Notes: generated by a model not told the origin, from the letters alone. A stretch of 64,000 bases of DNA from Linum tenue (GCA_946122785.1 CAMGYJ010000009.1:11190937-11254936); one strand, 5' to 3'; counted from the stretch's first letter, positions 1 to 12,184 are shown. Numbers and translations are program-made.

Positions 1-3000
1 ATGAGCCATTGCCAAGCCATTTTCCGGCAGAAGGGCCCTTTTTGTACCCCGACGATTATCACACCTCAAGTAAGTGTAATTCACCCCAAGGGTATGAATA
101 CTTCAGTTCTTTGAATGGTTTGCTGAGATTAGAGAACTCTTTTAAGTATCTGATATGGAGTTGTCATAAGTCATAACTTGAAGCTTAGTTGGTTAATGGT
201 TGGAGAAAGTTACTTTCTTTCGGTGAATTTAGGAAATCACTGATGCAAGTTGACATGACAGACTAATAAGTTTTCCTAACGATCTTTTCATTGTGCAATT
301 CAAGCACTTGATTTATGTCATCTGATGTTGCCGAAGCTTCACAATGCGTTTATGACTTTTTTCCTTTGGTACCGGTGTAGGTTGGTCTCTGCAGAAACAA
401 TTATTCACGGCTCTTAGTCAGAAAGGAGCATAATTTACAACTAAGGAGTTCTGAATTATCAGGAAGACTTCAGGTGCATTGTGTGATGGAGAAAGAAACT
501 GATCTGAGCATTTCAACATCGGTTGGCACAGCGACAGAATCATTGCAGGGTCTGTTGTGTTCTTCAACTTGATTAGATTGGAGCTTGTATCAAATGTCCA
601 ATCTAGCGATCTCAATCATCACTATGATTCATATTTTTTCAGAAGCTGATGTGAGGGAGCCCAGTGTATCCACCATCTTGATGAACTTTGAGAACAAGTT
701 TGATCCTTATGATGCAATGAGTGTGCCACTATACCAGACTGCTACATTTAAGCAGGTAATAATCTCGCATGGGATCCCAGCCATGCTCCTTTGTTTTATT
801 TTCTCATTTATCCAAACGACTAGTAAGTTTTTTTTCTTGCTTTTCCAAACGTCTAATTGTTGTTTTACAGCCATCAGCAACAGAAAATGGCCCTTATGAC
901 TACACTAGAAGCGGGAATCCTACTCGGGATGTTTTAGAAAGGTGTATTTCTGCGCTCTTATGCTAGTCAAGCTTCAAAGTTCCACGGCATATAATATATG
1001 TAATTGCTTTAGTCTTCGTTTGATGATTTAAGATTAACTGTGTATTCATCATGGTTTATTAGCTTGTTGGCAAAGCTAGATAAAGGGGATCGAGCACTTT
1101 GCTTTACAAGTGGAATGGCTGCCTTAGCTGCTGTCAGTCATCTTTTTGGAACTGGTTTGTCTTTAGTTGTAGAAACGCTTAAGTTATTTTTGAATTTGTA
1201 CTTACCAGAAACCGTTACAAGTTATGCTGGAACTATTTTGAGTAAATAGTTTTGCATGCTTTGCCAGGGGACGAAATTGTTGCTGGAGATGACATTTATG
1301 GTGGATCTGATCGATTGTTGTCACAAGTGATCCCAAGAAGTGGAATTGTGGTGAAGTTAGTTTGGTGCCTCTTTCCCTCTTTGTTGTCGAGATACTAAAT
1401 ATCAATCTAAATTATTATATACCTGTTGGAATGCAGACGAGTGAATACAAGTAGCCTGGAAGAGGTCGCCTCTGCAATGGGGCCTCGGACAAAGCTTGTG
1501 TGGCTGGAAAGCCCAACAAATCCACGTCAACAAATTTCTGACATCCGCGTAAGTTTTCTCCCACATGTATAGTGCACATATTGTATTTTCTAGTCTAGTC
1601 ATGCATAGCTAATCATTTTTGGCATATCATCTGTATACTGGACGTCAGGTCGGCTTTTCTGCATTTCATATGTATTTTGGTAGAATGAGTTGAGAAAAAT
1701 AATCCTTTTTTCAACACTTATTTTATGGTTGCTTGGGGAACCTATAGTTGTGCTGTTTGGTTTTTCGTTGGGGACGATCTTTGTTAACTTACTGTGTTCT
1801 CTTCAGAAAATTGCAGTGATAGCTCATGCAAATGGTGCTCTTCTTTTGGTGGATAATAGCATTATGTCTCCTGTTTTGTCACGACCATTAGAGCTTGGGG
1901 CAGACATTGTAATGCACTCAGCAACTAAATTCATAGCTGGGCATAGCGATCTTATGGCGGGGGTACTTGTTGTCAAAGGAGAAAGGTCAGACACTCATAA
2001 TTCCTCGACTTTGTTATCTGCCTGCACTTAGTTAATTATTCATTCAAGTTATAAGGAAACATTTACCTGAATGGATCAAGTTTAATGACTCCCTTGTAGG
2101 GCACCTTAGACTTATTAAGTTATTATGTACATTACTGAAGCACTTCAAGGGTTTGGGCTTGTCCCTTAGGCTGGAATCAAAATTATTGCCCAATATTTTA
2201 ATGTTTATGTGTATAATTATAACTATGGAAACATCTGCTGTCTGTTATTCTGCTATAAATTGATTAGACTGAAATTCTGCCCCAACACGAGATCTTTTCC
2301 AGGGAGATCGCTAACATGCATTATACATGCAGGCACATTCGTGCTCTATGTTGATATTATCTTACTTAACAGTGCAATACATAATATAGTTTAGACATTT
2401 TCTTCGTATGAGTTTCTTTTGTGAGGTCCTTGGTTCATCTATCTTGCGGTTTCTCGTACTTTCAGCTTGGGGAGAAATTTGTATTTCTTGCAAAATGCAG
2501 AGGGCTCAGGTCTTGCCCCGAATGATTGCTGGCTTTGTTTGCGAGGTATTAAGACGATGGTTTTGCGTGTTGAGAAACAACAGGTGCTAGTTGCTTTCCT
2601 TAAGCTTGTTTATAGTTTTGTTTGTTCAAAGTGACTACACGCCACCCTTGTTTGACTGGAACAAACCAAGGCACTAATCTTTGCTTTGTAAACCGCTTCT
2701 GTTGGGAATTCTAATCTCCTGTGTCTATTATGTTTGATTTGTTCCAGGAGAATGCACAGAAGATAGCTGAGTTTCTTGCTTCCCATCCACGAGTTAAAAG
2801 AGTCAACTACGCCGGGCTTCCTGATCATCCTGGTCGCGAACTGCATTACTCCCAGGTAGATGCAATTTCTTGTGGAGCTTCTAAGCTGAACTCCAACCTC
2901 TCAAACCTATTCGTACAATAACATTATGATTGTTCCAACGATCTCTTGCAGGCACAGGGAGCAGGATCAGTGCTCAGTTTTCTGACAGGATCTCTGGCTC

Positions 3001-3406
3001 TCTCAAAGCATATCGTGGAGACCACCAAGTATTTCAGTGTGACAGTCAGTTTCGGTAAAAAAAAAAAAAACTTTCTTGCTCTACTCGTAGCTTTCTCATA
3101 GCTATCCAACATACCATTTGATTGAATTGTGATTCTGAATCAGTTTTTTCTTCCAACATCATCTTGTCTGTGGATATCGAAAAGCTTCTCCTTATGATCT
3201 TACATTGTGTTTTTATGTGCTTTGTAGGGAGTGTGAAGTCGCTCATAAGCATGCCATGCTTCATGTCGCATGCAAGCATTCCTGCCGCAGTCAGAGAAGC
3301 CAGAGGCCTGACCGAGGATCTTATACGAATCTCTGTTGGGATCGAGGATGTGGATGATCTAATTGCTGATTTGGACTTCGCCCTGAAAACTGGACCCGCA
3401 GCATAG
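1..3406 (+). CDS. CBL: Cystathionine beta-lyase, plastid type (12 exons)
   Basis: This PLP enzyme cleaves cystathionine to homocysteine, pyruvate and ammonia in plastid methionine synthesis. Exons read from splice sites: 1-69, 381-549, 643-755, 871-941, 1063-1154, 1268-1355, 1437-1548, 1807-1985, 2466-2583, 2748-2855, 2952-3054 and 3228-3406. They join in frame to 466 codons, close to the roughly 464 of plant CBL. Family motifs visible are [14 protein letters not shown] (substrate and cofactor loop), [29 protein letters not shown] and [13 protein letters not shown], which holds the PLP lysine. The C-terminus has [16 protein letters not shown] and [10 protein letters not shown]. The N-terminal part is basic and serine-rich, as in a transit peptide. 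The ATG lies on base 1 of the window, so the true start and first exon are less certain than the rest and further 5' sequence may be missing. No internal stop or frameshift was seen. Confidence 0.93.
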
Positions 3407-4177
3407 AGCTCCCCGAAGAAGTAACCAACGAGCTCTTCATTGCCTGCCTCTAGTTTCCAGCAGTATCAAGTTCGCCAACTGAGGTGATAAATTTTTGGTC
3501 AAAAGTGGAATGTCTTCACATAGTTGAAGCTGGTCTTTGTCTCTTCCAGTTTTGATTACTGTGTGTGGCTGCATGAGTGCATGCTAACACAGCTCCGCCA
3601 GTGGTTGCTGACATTAGAATCGGAAAAGTTGAAACAAGAAGGTTGGCATTTTATTGTAGTTTGGGATAGAAAAGTTTGTGGATTTATTTAGGGATGGCAA
3701 AATAGGTCATCACCGTAATATGAATAGATTTTGTCGTGGAAAATCCAATCGATATTATCTCTGGGTGAATTTTCTCCGAATTCGATAAAAAGGATAATGA
3801 ATTTGGTACGGTTTTGATATTTTAAATATATGTTTTGTGAATTTTCTCTGAACACACCCAAATATATGTTATAGTCTCATTCACTTTACCACTTCTTTCA
3901 TCATATTCCTAAAACATTATAATTATTTCTTAGACCTCAAATCTTGTTAATATTTTATGTCCTACAAATAATATGACAAAAAAACTTCATTTTACATTGA
4001 TATTCAAAGTAAATTTTTAGATTATATAAAATAATGCCGATTTTTTGCCGAACCACATATTGATTGGTTTTGATATTACATATTATATTATATACAATTT
4101 TGATTACGAAAATGATTGTTATTTTAGAAACCATGATTCAGGGATGATATTTGTGAAAACCGACTTCACCCGAACTC
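3407..4177. other. CBL 3' flank, AT-rich intergenic
   Basis: This holds the probable CBL 3' UTR followed by AT-rich sequence. I see no coding potential or bounded repeat. Confidence 0.5.
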
Positions 4178-4188
4178 GTTGCATTCCA

Positions 4189-4569
4189 TGGTTGTCACGC
4201 CAGCCGGCGTGCCATCGGTTGTACCGGGTTCAACCGGTACCGGTCATAAAACCGGTGTGACACCATCGGTATGACCGACATGATCGATATACGAATCTCT
4301 AAGTAAAATGACCTTATTTTAGAGAATTTAATTGATAAAAATTATTTTATTATTTATTGTATGAGTATAAAAGTTAAATATTGATGTTATTTGTTGGATT
4401 CAAGTATAAATGTTTAGGTATTGACGTTAAATGTCATGTTTAAATTTGAGTATTATAATTTTATTTGTAATATTGACCGGTATGAACCGGCACAAACCGG
4501 TATGTGCCACCGGTTGAACCATTCCACTTGCTAAACCGGCACACTGGCATAAACCAGTTTGACAACCTT
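4189..4569. mobile_element. Mutator-type MITE with 11-bp target duplication
   Basis: An imperfect terminal inverted repeat starts GGTTGTCA at the left and ends TGACAACC at the right, and it continues for roughly 50 bp rich in ACCGGT. The 381-bp element is flanked by the same 11 bases, GTTGCATTCCA, at 4178-4188 and 4570-4580. A 9-11 bp duplication is characteristic of Mutator-like elements. There is no coding capacity. It lies between CBL and VPS2. Confidence 0.75.
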
Positions 4570-4930
4570 GTTGCATTCCAATAAGATACCACACCATTCC
4601 AGATAGGAGGAATGGGCAAGACAAATTCAGTGTAATTGGGTTGGGCTTAAATATCATAATTGCCTTGAAAAAGAGGAAAATAAGCCTAAATTTTTATCCA
4701 AGTGGGCTAGAATTTGGCTTGCTGAAGCCCAAATGAAATAAGCCAGCCCAAGGAATCTTTGCCCTCCAAACCAGTTGCCTTTCTTCTCCAACCAGGCAAC
4801 CACCGTACCGGTGAAGGAACCAAACGCGTCATTATCGGAAGTAACCAAACGTCTTCACACAGAAGGGGTAATCAAAGTGATCAGAAAGGAAGCATTGGAG
4901 ATCATCTGGTAGGCAAATTCGATCGGCAAG

Positions 4931-6624
4931 ATGAGTTTCCTCTTCGGAAACAGAAAGACTCCAGCCGGTAAGCTTTGAAGCTCTTTTCTTTGGGATCGTC
5001 TCTCAGATTGAATTTGTGGCGGGAGGGGTTTTGATTTGATTGTTAAAAAGTTGAGATTCTTAGGGTTAATAATCTTTGTGGGTTTTGTGTAGAGCTGCTG
5101 AGGGAGAACAAGAGGATGATCGACAAGTCAATAAGGGACATAGAGAGAGAAAGGCAAGGCCTTCAGACTCAGGAGAAGAAGCTGATTGCTGAGATTAAGA
5201 AGAATGCCAAGAATGGGCAGATGGTATTTACTGCTTTGCATTAAGATTGGTTTCTTCTTTGTATTGTTGATTTTGGAGATCGAATCGGTAGCTTTTGAGT
5301 TGCTGAAAGTGGCTGATGGTCAAGTTATGGATTGCTCAAATCATACTTGCTTCACTTGGTTTCGATGAGTTTCAATGCTTCGATATCAGGGTTGGTAGAT
5401 GTGTATCGATTTGAATTGGATATCATGAAGCTCTTGGCTTCCATCTTTCTTTGTTTATAGACTCTCAAGGACTTTGTGGAACTCATTGTATCCACTTAGA
5501 GTTCGTTATTTTAGTGTTTGATGATTTATCATACAACATTGTTTGCTTAACTAGAATGCCATGCTTTAAAGTAAACTTCTTTGAATTCTAGTAGTACGTG
5601 TATAAAATGTGAATACAAACCTTTGCTCCTTCGTCCTCTCGGAATGTTTATTTTCGTTGTTCAGTTAAATGTGCATCTGTTTGCAAGTTAAACAGTTCAC
5701 ATTTGTACCGCATTGTCTGTATGTATGACAAACTCTGCCGACTGCTTATTTTTATAGGGAGCTGTTAGAGTAATGGCTAAGGATCTTATCAGAACAAGGC
5801 ACCAGATCGAAAAATTTTACAAACTTAAGTCGCAACTCCAGGGCGTCTCTTTGAGAATACAGGTTTGTTCTGTTTTTTCTCTTTTTACATATATGCTGAA
5901 ATTCCCATTGCTCAGCTCCTCAACCGATGCAGCATATCAATTGATTGTTGTCATTGGGTATTATCAGGGTAGATTGCGTTGTGGGATGTACTAATATGAT
6001 TTAGTTTTCAGTATACCAAATTAGGATTGGATCTTTCATCTGATCCCATCGAGTTTTCTTGATATAGCTGGATTCTGGAATCAAGATTGTTTTGTATTTG
6101 CTGAAATGTGAAATTTGTTTTACAGACCCTGAAATCGACTCAAGCAATGGGGGAAGCTATGAAAGGTGTGACGAAAGCAATGGGACAGATGAACAGGCAG
6201 ATGAATTTGCCATCCCTGCAGAAAATAATGCAAGAGTTCGAGAGGCAGAATGAAAAGATGGAAATGACTTCAGAGGTGATGGGAGATGCTATTGATGATG
6301 CTCTTGATGGAGATGAAGAAGAGGAAGAAACAGACGAGCTCGTGAGCCAAGTGCTCGATGAGATTGGGATAGATATTAATAACGAGGTATGTACACTTCC
6401 CTTTCATGATCCTCGTATCTCGTTAGAATCAAACCGTTATAAACTGACAAGATTGGAATTTTCTCGATGCCATGCAGCTGGTTAATGCACCTTCAGCCGC
6501 CGTCTCTGTACCAGCTGCAAAGAACAAGGTCCCGGCCCAAGCTGAATCAACTGGGAACCATGAAGACACTGGTGGACTAGATGATGATTTGCAGGCAAGA
6601 TTAGATAATCTAAGAAGGATGTGA
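4931..6624 (+). CDS. VPS2.1: ESCRT-III subunit VPS2/CHMP2 homologue
   Basis: The predicted protein is an ESCRT-III core subunit that polymerises on endosomal membranes for multivesicular body sorting and is removed by the AAA ATPase VPS4. Exons are 4931-4967, 5093-5223, 5758-5862, 6126-6386 and 6478-6624, giving 226 aa, the usual VPS2 length. The start MSFLFGNRKTPAELLRENKR is the typical N-terminal amphipathic segment and basic helix 1. It is followed by long helices (IRDIERERQGLQTQEKKL and later QMNRQMNLPSLQKIMQEF), the acidic autoinhibitory stretch DGDEEEEETDEL, and a C-terminal MIM1-type motif (DDLQARLDNLRRM) for the VPS4 MIT domain. All junctions are GT-AG and the frame is intact. VPS2.1 is the best paralogue guess; the family call is firm. 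Confidence 0.94.
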
Positions 6625-6944
6625 ATTTCAGAGGAGAATCAAACGAAACAGCTTTTTAACTATATGTGTGAGACCAATGATGATGTTTGTGGTGGCAATC
6701 TTTCCAGAGTAAACTCTTTCTTCTTCCCACTTATGATTGTATATATTTGAACCCATGCTGATGAACTTCAACCTCTGTATGCCTTGACATCTATCAAGGT
6801 GTGAAAAAACACTTGCTCTGTACTTACAAAGTTGTATGATTCTTATTTAATAAGAGTGATACTTTACTAGCATAATCTAAGATGGAACCATAATATGGTT
6901 TGAGAATACTCAGGCACCTGAGGTTTAAACAACATTTAGCAATC
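6625..6944. other. VPS2 3' UTR and convergent intergenic spacer
   Basis: This is probably the VPS2 3' UTR, with AATAAG-like signals near 6850, running into the 3' end of the opposing RING-H2 gene. Nothing else is recognised. Confidence 0.4.
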
Positions 6945-7366
6945 CTACTGTGGAGATCGAATCATTTTCAGGCTATAACCTGTCGATGGAAGCCCCCGGC
7001 AAAGGGGACACTGAGAATGGGAGTAGAGCCACATTGCTATGCAAGGTGCATGGAAAGAGTGGTTGCAGTTCGGCAGCAGCTTTAGACATTCCTTCTCCTC
7101 AAAACTCGACGAGCACACTGAACACTGCACACTGCAGACACTGCTTCAGAATCTTGTTCTAAATTACTCACTTAGTCACTTTTCCCTTCATGTATTGGAA
7201 TCTCAATACTGCGGGATGACATTCTATGCTGCTTTGTAGGTTGGAACCCGGTATGCGATACTGGATGAGGAAGCCGCCACCAGCAACCCTTCATTGCTAG
7301 AGCGAAAATCGAAAACGAGATGGCCATCACCGCCACGACCACGAAGCCATAGAAAATGGTAAGCAT
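6945..7366 (-). CDS. Small membrane RING-H2 protein, ATL-like
   Basis: The C-terminal exon encodes a complete RING-H2 finger: CSVC, 15 residues, CNHSFHAPC, then 10 residues and CPLC, with the ATL-type tryptophan ([10 protein letters not shown]). RING-H2 proteins are usually E3 ubiquitin ligases. The upstream exon encodes a hydrophobic segment ([18 protein letters not shown]) as in ATL N-termini. The RING reading frame has no ATG of its own (it opens at a GTG), so it must be spliced. A GT donor after 7262 and an AG acceptor before 7124 join in phase 0, giving 7366-7262 plus 7124-6945, a 94-aa protein. This is shorter than most ATLs and lacks the GLD motif between membrane segment and RING, so the gene could be truncated or have another exon layout. 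The RING is certain; the gene model is tentative. Confidence 0.6.
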
Positions 7367-7642
7367 CTTTGCTTCTTCATGAACTGAATCTCGATGAACA
7401 TTCTTATGGATATATCAGAAGTCTAGAAAACGAAATGGAAGGTGATAGCACCCGTCAACCATAAACGTCAAGCTTGAAGGCGCCAATTCTTTTACCCTCA
7501 TGTACTTAAACTACTTTACTTTAGTAAAGCATTCCTTCTCATATTTCCCGCCGTAGAACACAAGCTTGGTATCTACTTAGCTTGGAAAAGGGGAGAACAT
7601 GAACATGAAACTGAAACGAAAGAAAATAGATTTTTCGTTAAA

Positions 7643-10600
7643 ATGGAATCTTTCTTTTCTAACATATTTCCATACAAGGTGCGACCACTAACACTAAGTG
7701 ACTTCAAGACTCTACTCTCTTCATATTCTTCTCCTCTTCATTATGCTCAAGTAGACATTGATCATTTAACATATCCCAATATAGCATTCGGAAACCCAAT
7801 AAAGAAAAACAACCCAACAATGGATTTACCGGAGGAGGTAGAATCCAACCACTACAACTCTTCCGCCTACGAAGCAGCTCTGAAGCACGACTGGAAAACT
7901 GCAGGGGAAACCTCTGCATCCCGCGCTGAAACATCCATTCTGCAATTTGCCGTACTGTCTCCGAGCTCGACCGCTTTCCTCCAGAACCAACTGACCAAGT
8001 TGTCACAGGATTCGCTGCGAGTCACGGTGGATGATATCGGCAACACACTCCTCCACACCGCGGCGGAAGCTGGCAACTTGGCGGCCGTGCGTGCCATCGT
8101 CGCGATTGACCCTTTACTGACGGGCGACTTGATTTCGCGACGAAATTGCTTCGGCGACACGCCGGTTCATTCTGCCGCTGCATTTGCTAATTGGGACGTC
8201 GTCGTTTATCTCTTGTCCGTCATCTTTGGCATTTGGCCGCATGATGGTGGTGATGATGGTCTGGTAGGAGACAGTCCTCTGGCTGCCTCCCAGGGCGTCA
8301 GGCTCCTTCAGCTCCTCATTGCTGCTGATTTCTATGGTAACCAAGCAACGACTTTCGATTTACGACCTGTTTCGATATATGTTCATGCGTGTGAGATATC
8401 TGTGTTTGCATTCTTTTGCTTACAACATTCCATTTGTGATTAGGTATTGCCCTCATTATGATGGAGAGATATCCGAGTTTAGGGCGTGGCACGGATATAT
8501 TGACGGGTATGACTGCTTTAGAGATGTTGGCTAAAAGAGATCGGGCGTCCATCAAGAAGAGGCATGGCGATAGAACGTTGTCTACTCAACTTTTGACCAA
8601 GAACAAACCCAGCAGTACGTGCTCCATTTTCTGTTAGATTTGTATGCTTAAATTTTGGTTGTACTAAGAAGTATGTGTGGTGCACACCATACATCGTTCA
8701 GGTACCGTTAGTGTGCAATGCAATCAAAAGCGCGATTCTAGGTAGAAGTATTTCGGTGATCTGGAAGCATAAGAGGGTAAGTTATTATCAAGTTTTACAG
8801 CGTGATTTTGACTACATTGCTGTTGCGGTTTGAAGGGAGTGCGGTCATCACAAGCGGCGATGGCAATGAAGGCATTCTTGGTCGAGCTTGTGGATTGTGC
8901 GACACTGCATGGAGAGTGTTTGGCATGGCGTCTCCATTCAGAGCAGTGAATTGGGATGAAGCCTTGCCTCTGTTAAAGCAGCTCATCCTCGAAGCCAATC
9001 TGCACTTCAGTGGTAACGAAAGGAGATCGATCTTCGGACGAGCAATGCGAATGGCTGCCGAACGGGGGAATGTGCTGTTCGTCGAGGCGCTAGCCAATGC
9101 CTGCCCTGTTGCCGTTATGGAACGAGATGACGACGACGATGATGATGGAAAGGGACGTTACAATATGATGGAGCTGGCGGTTCTGCATCGCCAGGACGGT
9201 GTCTTTCTGTTGCTGTACGAAAAGAAGTACTTCTCCTTGGGACATCTCTTAAGTAGTACTACCCATACAAAAGTCGACGGTGAGGATGACGGTAACAAGA
9301 ACAACAACTTGCTGCATTTGGCCGCCAGGTTGGGACCAAGGCGCACCATTTATGGACCTTTTGTGCAAATCCAGGAAGAGCTCAGATGGTTCAAGGTTAG
9401 TTTCCTTCTGCTAGCTCATTGTCTGACTCATAAATAACAAAATTCAAACGGCTACTTCAGTAGCCAAACAAAAAAACAGAGAGCAACCAGCCTCCTACTA
9501 TAGTGCTTGCTTATTCTCCCCAATTTCTATTGCTTCTGGTTGATTCCATGATCTAGATAGCCTCGTAGATGGAGTGATTAATCTTAGGAATGACAACGAG
9601 TCAATTTATTGCGTAATTTGATTGATCTTATTCAATGTTCAAGAAGACGCTAGGCGCTATCTAGGTGAGGAGGCACCGCCCAGCGCCCAGGCCGATTAGT
9701 CATTGTCTAGGCGAGATTAAACGTTGAAAAAAAATATGATAGATAAGACCATATTCCACAAAAACCCAAGTCACTATATCATTATTCATCCATTCATATA
9801 CAGATACATTCCTTTTCCACAATGCCAAACATCCCAAGTCGCCAACCACGAGGAGGGATCTCACTGCTAGTCGATTAGGGGGAGCGGCTGGTCGAATGGA
9901 AATGGGAAATAGAATAGGGTTTGGGATTTTCAACAAAAAAGGCTACACTTTCCCCCTTTATTAGTTGTTCTGGGCGTCGCCCCACCAAATTGAAAACGCG
10001 CCTCCGAGTGCCTAGAAGCCTAGATCAATCGCCCAGAGTTAGACGGGGCGATTTCCTCCTGCCCAGCTATTAATCGCGCCTAGGCGAGAGATTAATCGCG
10101 TCTTCTTGAACACCGATCTTATTGTTGTGATTTGTGAATCAAATCAATATTGGGTAGATAGATCCATGCTTATGCTTTGAAACAAATGAATTTGCAGACC
10201 GTGGAAACGATGATCCACGCCAGACTACGCGAGGCGGCCAACGAGAAAGGCCAAACTCCAACACAAGTCTTCACAGAAGAGCACAAACCGCTGGTGGAAG
10301 AATCCGAGAAATGGCTAGAAGACATCTCCAAGCAATGCACCACCATCGCCGCGCTCATGCTCTCTGCCTTCTCCGCGGCGGTCTTCGCGTCGCCGCTGAG
10401 CGACAAGGACGTCAGGGACAACGCCCCGCGGAACATGTGGATCCAACTGGGAGTGACCGTCTTCACGGTGTCGAACGCCGGGGCATTCTACTGCTCCTGC
10501 CTCGCCCTCCTCCTGTTCGTCGCCGCCATGGTGTGCCGGCACTCTGTACTTGACGACTTCCTCGGGGTCATCCCGCGGCGGATCGGGATCGGGCTGGTGG

Positions 10601-10839
10601 CGATGATCGGAGGGAGCCTGTTCATGGCCACGTCGTTCTTCGCGTCGTTGTATACGGAGATTGCGAGCAGGAGCCTGCGGGTGGACGCTGAGGCGCCGGA
10701 TCAGGAAGTGAACGGGATGGGGCTGTTTTTCTGCTCTTTGCTGATAGTTCCCTTGATGGTCTACACGGCGACGCATGCTCCGCTGCTCACTACGTTTTCC
10801 GCGGGCACTGGCAGGCGTCGAGAGCTGCTTTTCTCCTAG
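7643..10839 (+). CDS. Ankyrin-repeat membrane protein with PGG domain (ACD6-like)
   Basis: This belongs to the plant ankyrin/PGG family that includes ACD6 and ITN1, membrane proteins tied to salicylate signalling, cell death and salt response. Exon 1 (7643-8336) has ankyrin-type units (GNTLLHTAAEAGNLAAVRAI, GDTPVHSAAAFANWDVVVYL). Exon 2 is 8444-8614. Later come NNNLLHLAARL, the pre-PGG linker QIQEELRWFK ending at 9395, and the last exon (10198-10839) with TPTQVFTEEHKPLV and four hydrophobic segments. The middle is uncertain. Exon 3 as 8712-8741 plus exon 4 as 8836-9395 keeps one frame and gives 698 aa. A longer exon 3 to 8776 makes 8836 onward read in another frame, also family-like (QAAMAMKAFLVELVDC), but that hits a stop near 8951. 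Either the intron layout differs or a frameshift exists. The last intron carries a Mutator-type MITE. Confidence 0.82.
9633..10114. mobile_element. Mutator-type MITE in the last ankyrin-gene intron
   Basis: The terminal inverted repeats contain GTTCAAGAAGACGC at the left and its reverse complement at the right, and the body is rich in AGGCGC/GCGCCT. The 482-bp element is flanked by perfect 9-bp copies of GATCTTATT at 9624-9632 and 10115-10123. It is non-coding and lies inside the intron between the ankyrin and PGG exons. A diverged relative may lie near 15650-15850. Confidence 0.8.
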
Positions 10840-11346
10840 TATATATGGTTATATATGTAGGTACTCGTTGGTTCATATTTAAAAATTAAATCAAGGATTG
10901 AAATATCATATCGTACTGGGTTCGATCAGAATAACCTTTTATCGGAGGCTAAATTTATGGGGTTCATGAATTTGGACCTGTAAAATCCGTAGGCCGCCCT
11001 ATAAATTTGGTCTCTAAAAATATGCAAGCAAACAATAGATTAAATTTGAGTAACTAATTCCTCGTCCAAATTCACGAAGCAAACGAACAAAGAAAGAAGT
11101 ATATAATTATGATTGAACAATATCTGCACCACAATCAAACTCGGAAATTTACAAAGGTGTACAATTTTGTGACCTCATTCACAAATCACAAATAAATTGA
11201 AAACAGTTGAGTAAGTGACCATTTTCCTCCACCCAAACATCCAGCCTATAATACAAACTAACTACAAACCATCAACAAATGACATCTTCATTCCACATAT
11301 ATTGGTTAATTAATTCGATATATCTATAACACCTCTTAATTATAAC
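10840..11346. other. Convergent spacer between ankyrin and germin-like genes
   Basis: This holds the 3' UTRs of two converging genes and AT-rich spacer. No other structure was seen. Confidence 0.4.
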
Positions 11347-12009
11347 CTAGCCGGAACCACCAAGAAGAGCTTTGAGCTTCTTCACCTCAGCTTCATCAAT
11401 ATTCGTCGTCTTCTCCACCAAAAACGACGGGAAATCGTTGCCAAACAGCGCCGCGCTCACCAACTGCACCCCGGGCTCCGAGTCGCTGTAACTCGCTATC
11501 CCCATGGCGTGCTCTTTCCCCGTGTTCGCCTGGAAGTGCAAAAGCCCTTGCGGGAAAACCATCACCTCCCCTTTATTCAGCTTCTTGACATACACCACGT
11601 TGGCCGGCTCCCCGGAGATGAACCCGGCGGTGATGGACCCTTCCACCACGTAGATCATCTCCGAGGCCGCCGGGTGGGTGTGGAGCGGGATGGCGCCACC
11701 GGGCTCGATGTCGGCCCGCTGGATCGCCAGGCCCAGCCCGTTCAGGCCCGGGAGCTGCTGGACGAAGCCCGGGACCGCGGCGAACTTGTTGATGTTGGTG
11801 GAGGTGTTGCCCCCGCGAGCCAGGGCGGTGAGCACGAAGTCGTCGGCGGTCACGGTGGCCGGGTTCTTGCACGTGTAGCCGGTTGTGGTGTGGCTGGTGA
11901 GGTCGGCCACGCAGAAGTCGACGGCTTGGGTGGAGTGGAGATGTGAGAGGAAGATGGTGGAGAGGAGGATGGCGAAGTAGTAGTGATGATGGCGGTGAAA
12001 CATCGCCAT
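11347..12009 (-). CDS. Germin-like protein, copy 1
   Basis: This is a secreted apoplastic cupin. Family members bind Mn and act as superoxide dismutase or have other, often unknown, activities. The single-exon 220-aa protein has a signal peptide (hydrophobic FAILLSTIFL, cleavage near residue 29). The two N-terminal cysteines of the germin disulfide are in DFCVADL and GYTCKNP. Germin box 1 is HTHPAASE (ligands H110, H112, E117) and box 2 is FPQGLLHFQ (H158), so all four metal ligands are present. One N-glycosylation sequon is visible (NTST). The run of histidines in the signal peptide (FHRHHHYY) is unusual. It is intact and is the first of three minus-strand germin-like genes in the window. 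Confidence 0.96.
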   Translation of the reverse strand: MAMFHRHHHYYFAILLSTIFLSHLHSTQAVDFCVADLTSHTTTGYTCKNPATVTADDFVLTALARGGNTSTNINKFAAVPGFVQQLPGLNGLGLAIQRADIEPGGAIPLHTHPAASEMIYVVEGSITAGFISGEPANVVYVKKLNKGEVMVFPQGLLHFQANTGKEHAMGIASYSDSEPGVQLVSAALFGNDFPSFLVEKTTNIDEAEVKKLKALLGGSG

Positions 12010-12126
12010 TTTTGTGTGGCTGAGTTAAGGTAAGATAGTGTCGTGGTGGTGTCTTTGAAAGGTGATTGAGTTTGGTCTTTTTTGAGTTGGGTTGGGTTGT
12101 GCTTGTTTGATTGATCGGGAAAAGGG

Positions 12127-12133
12127 TTATATA
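12127..12133 (-). promoter_or_regulatory. TATA box of germin-like copy 1
   Basis: TATATAA on the minus strand lies about 120 bp upstream of the ATG, a normal distance for a short plant 5' UTR. There is no other direct evidence. Confidence 0.5.
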
Positions 12134-12184
12134 GAGAGAGGGGTTGGTGTTTTGTGGATGATTGCGTGTGTTTGTTTACTTGCA

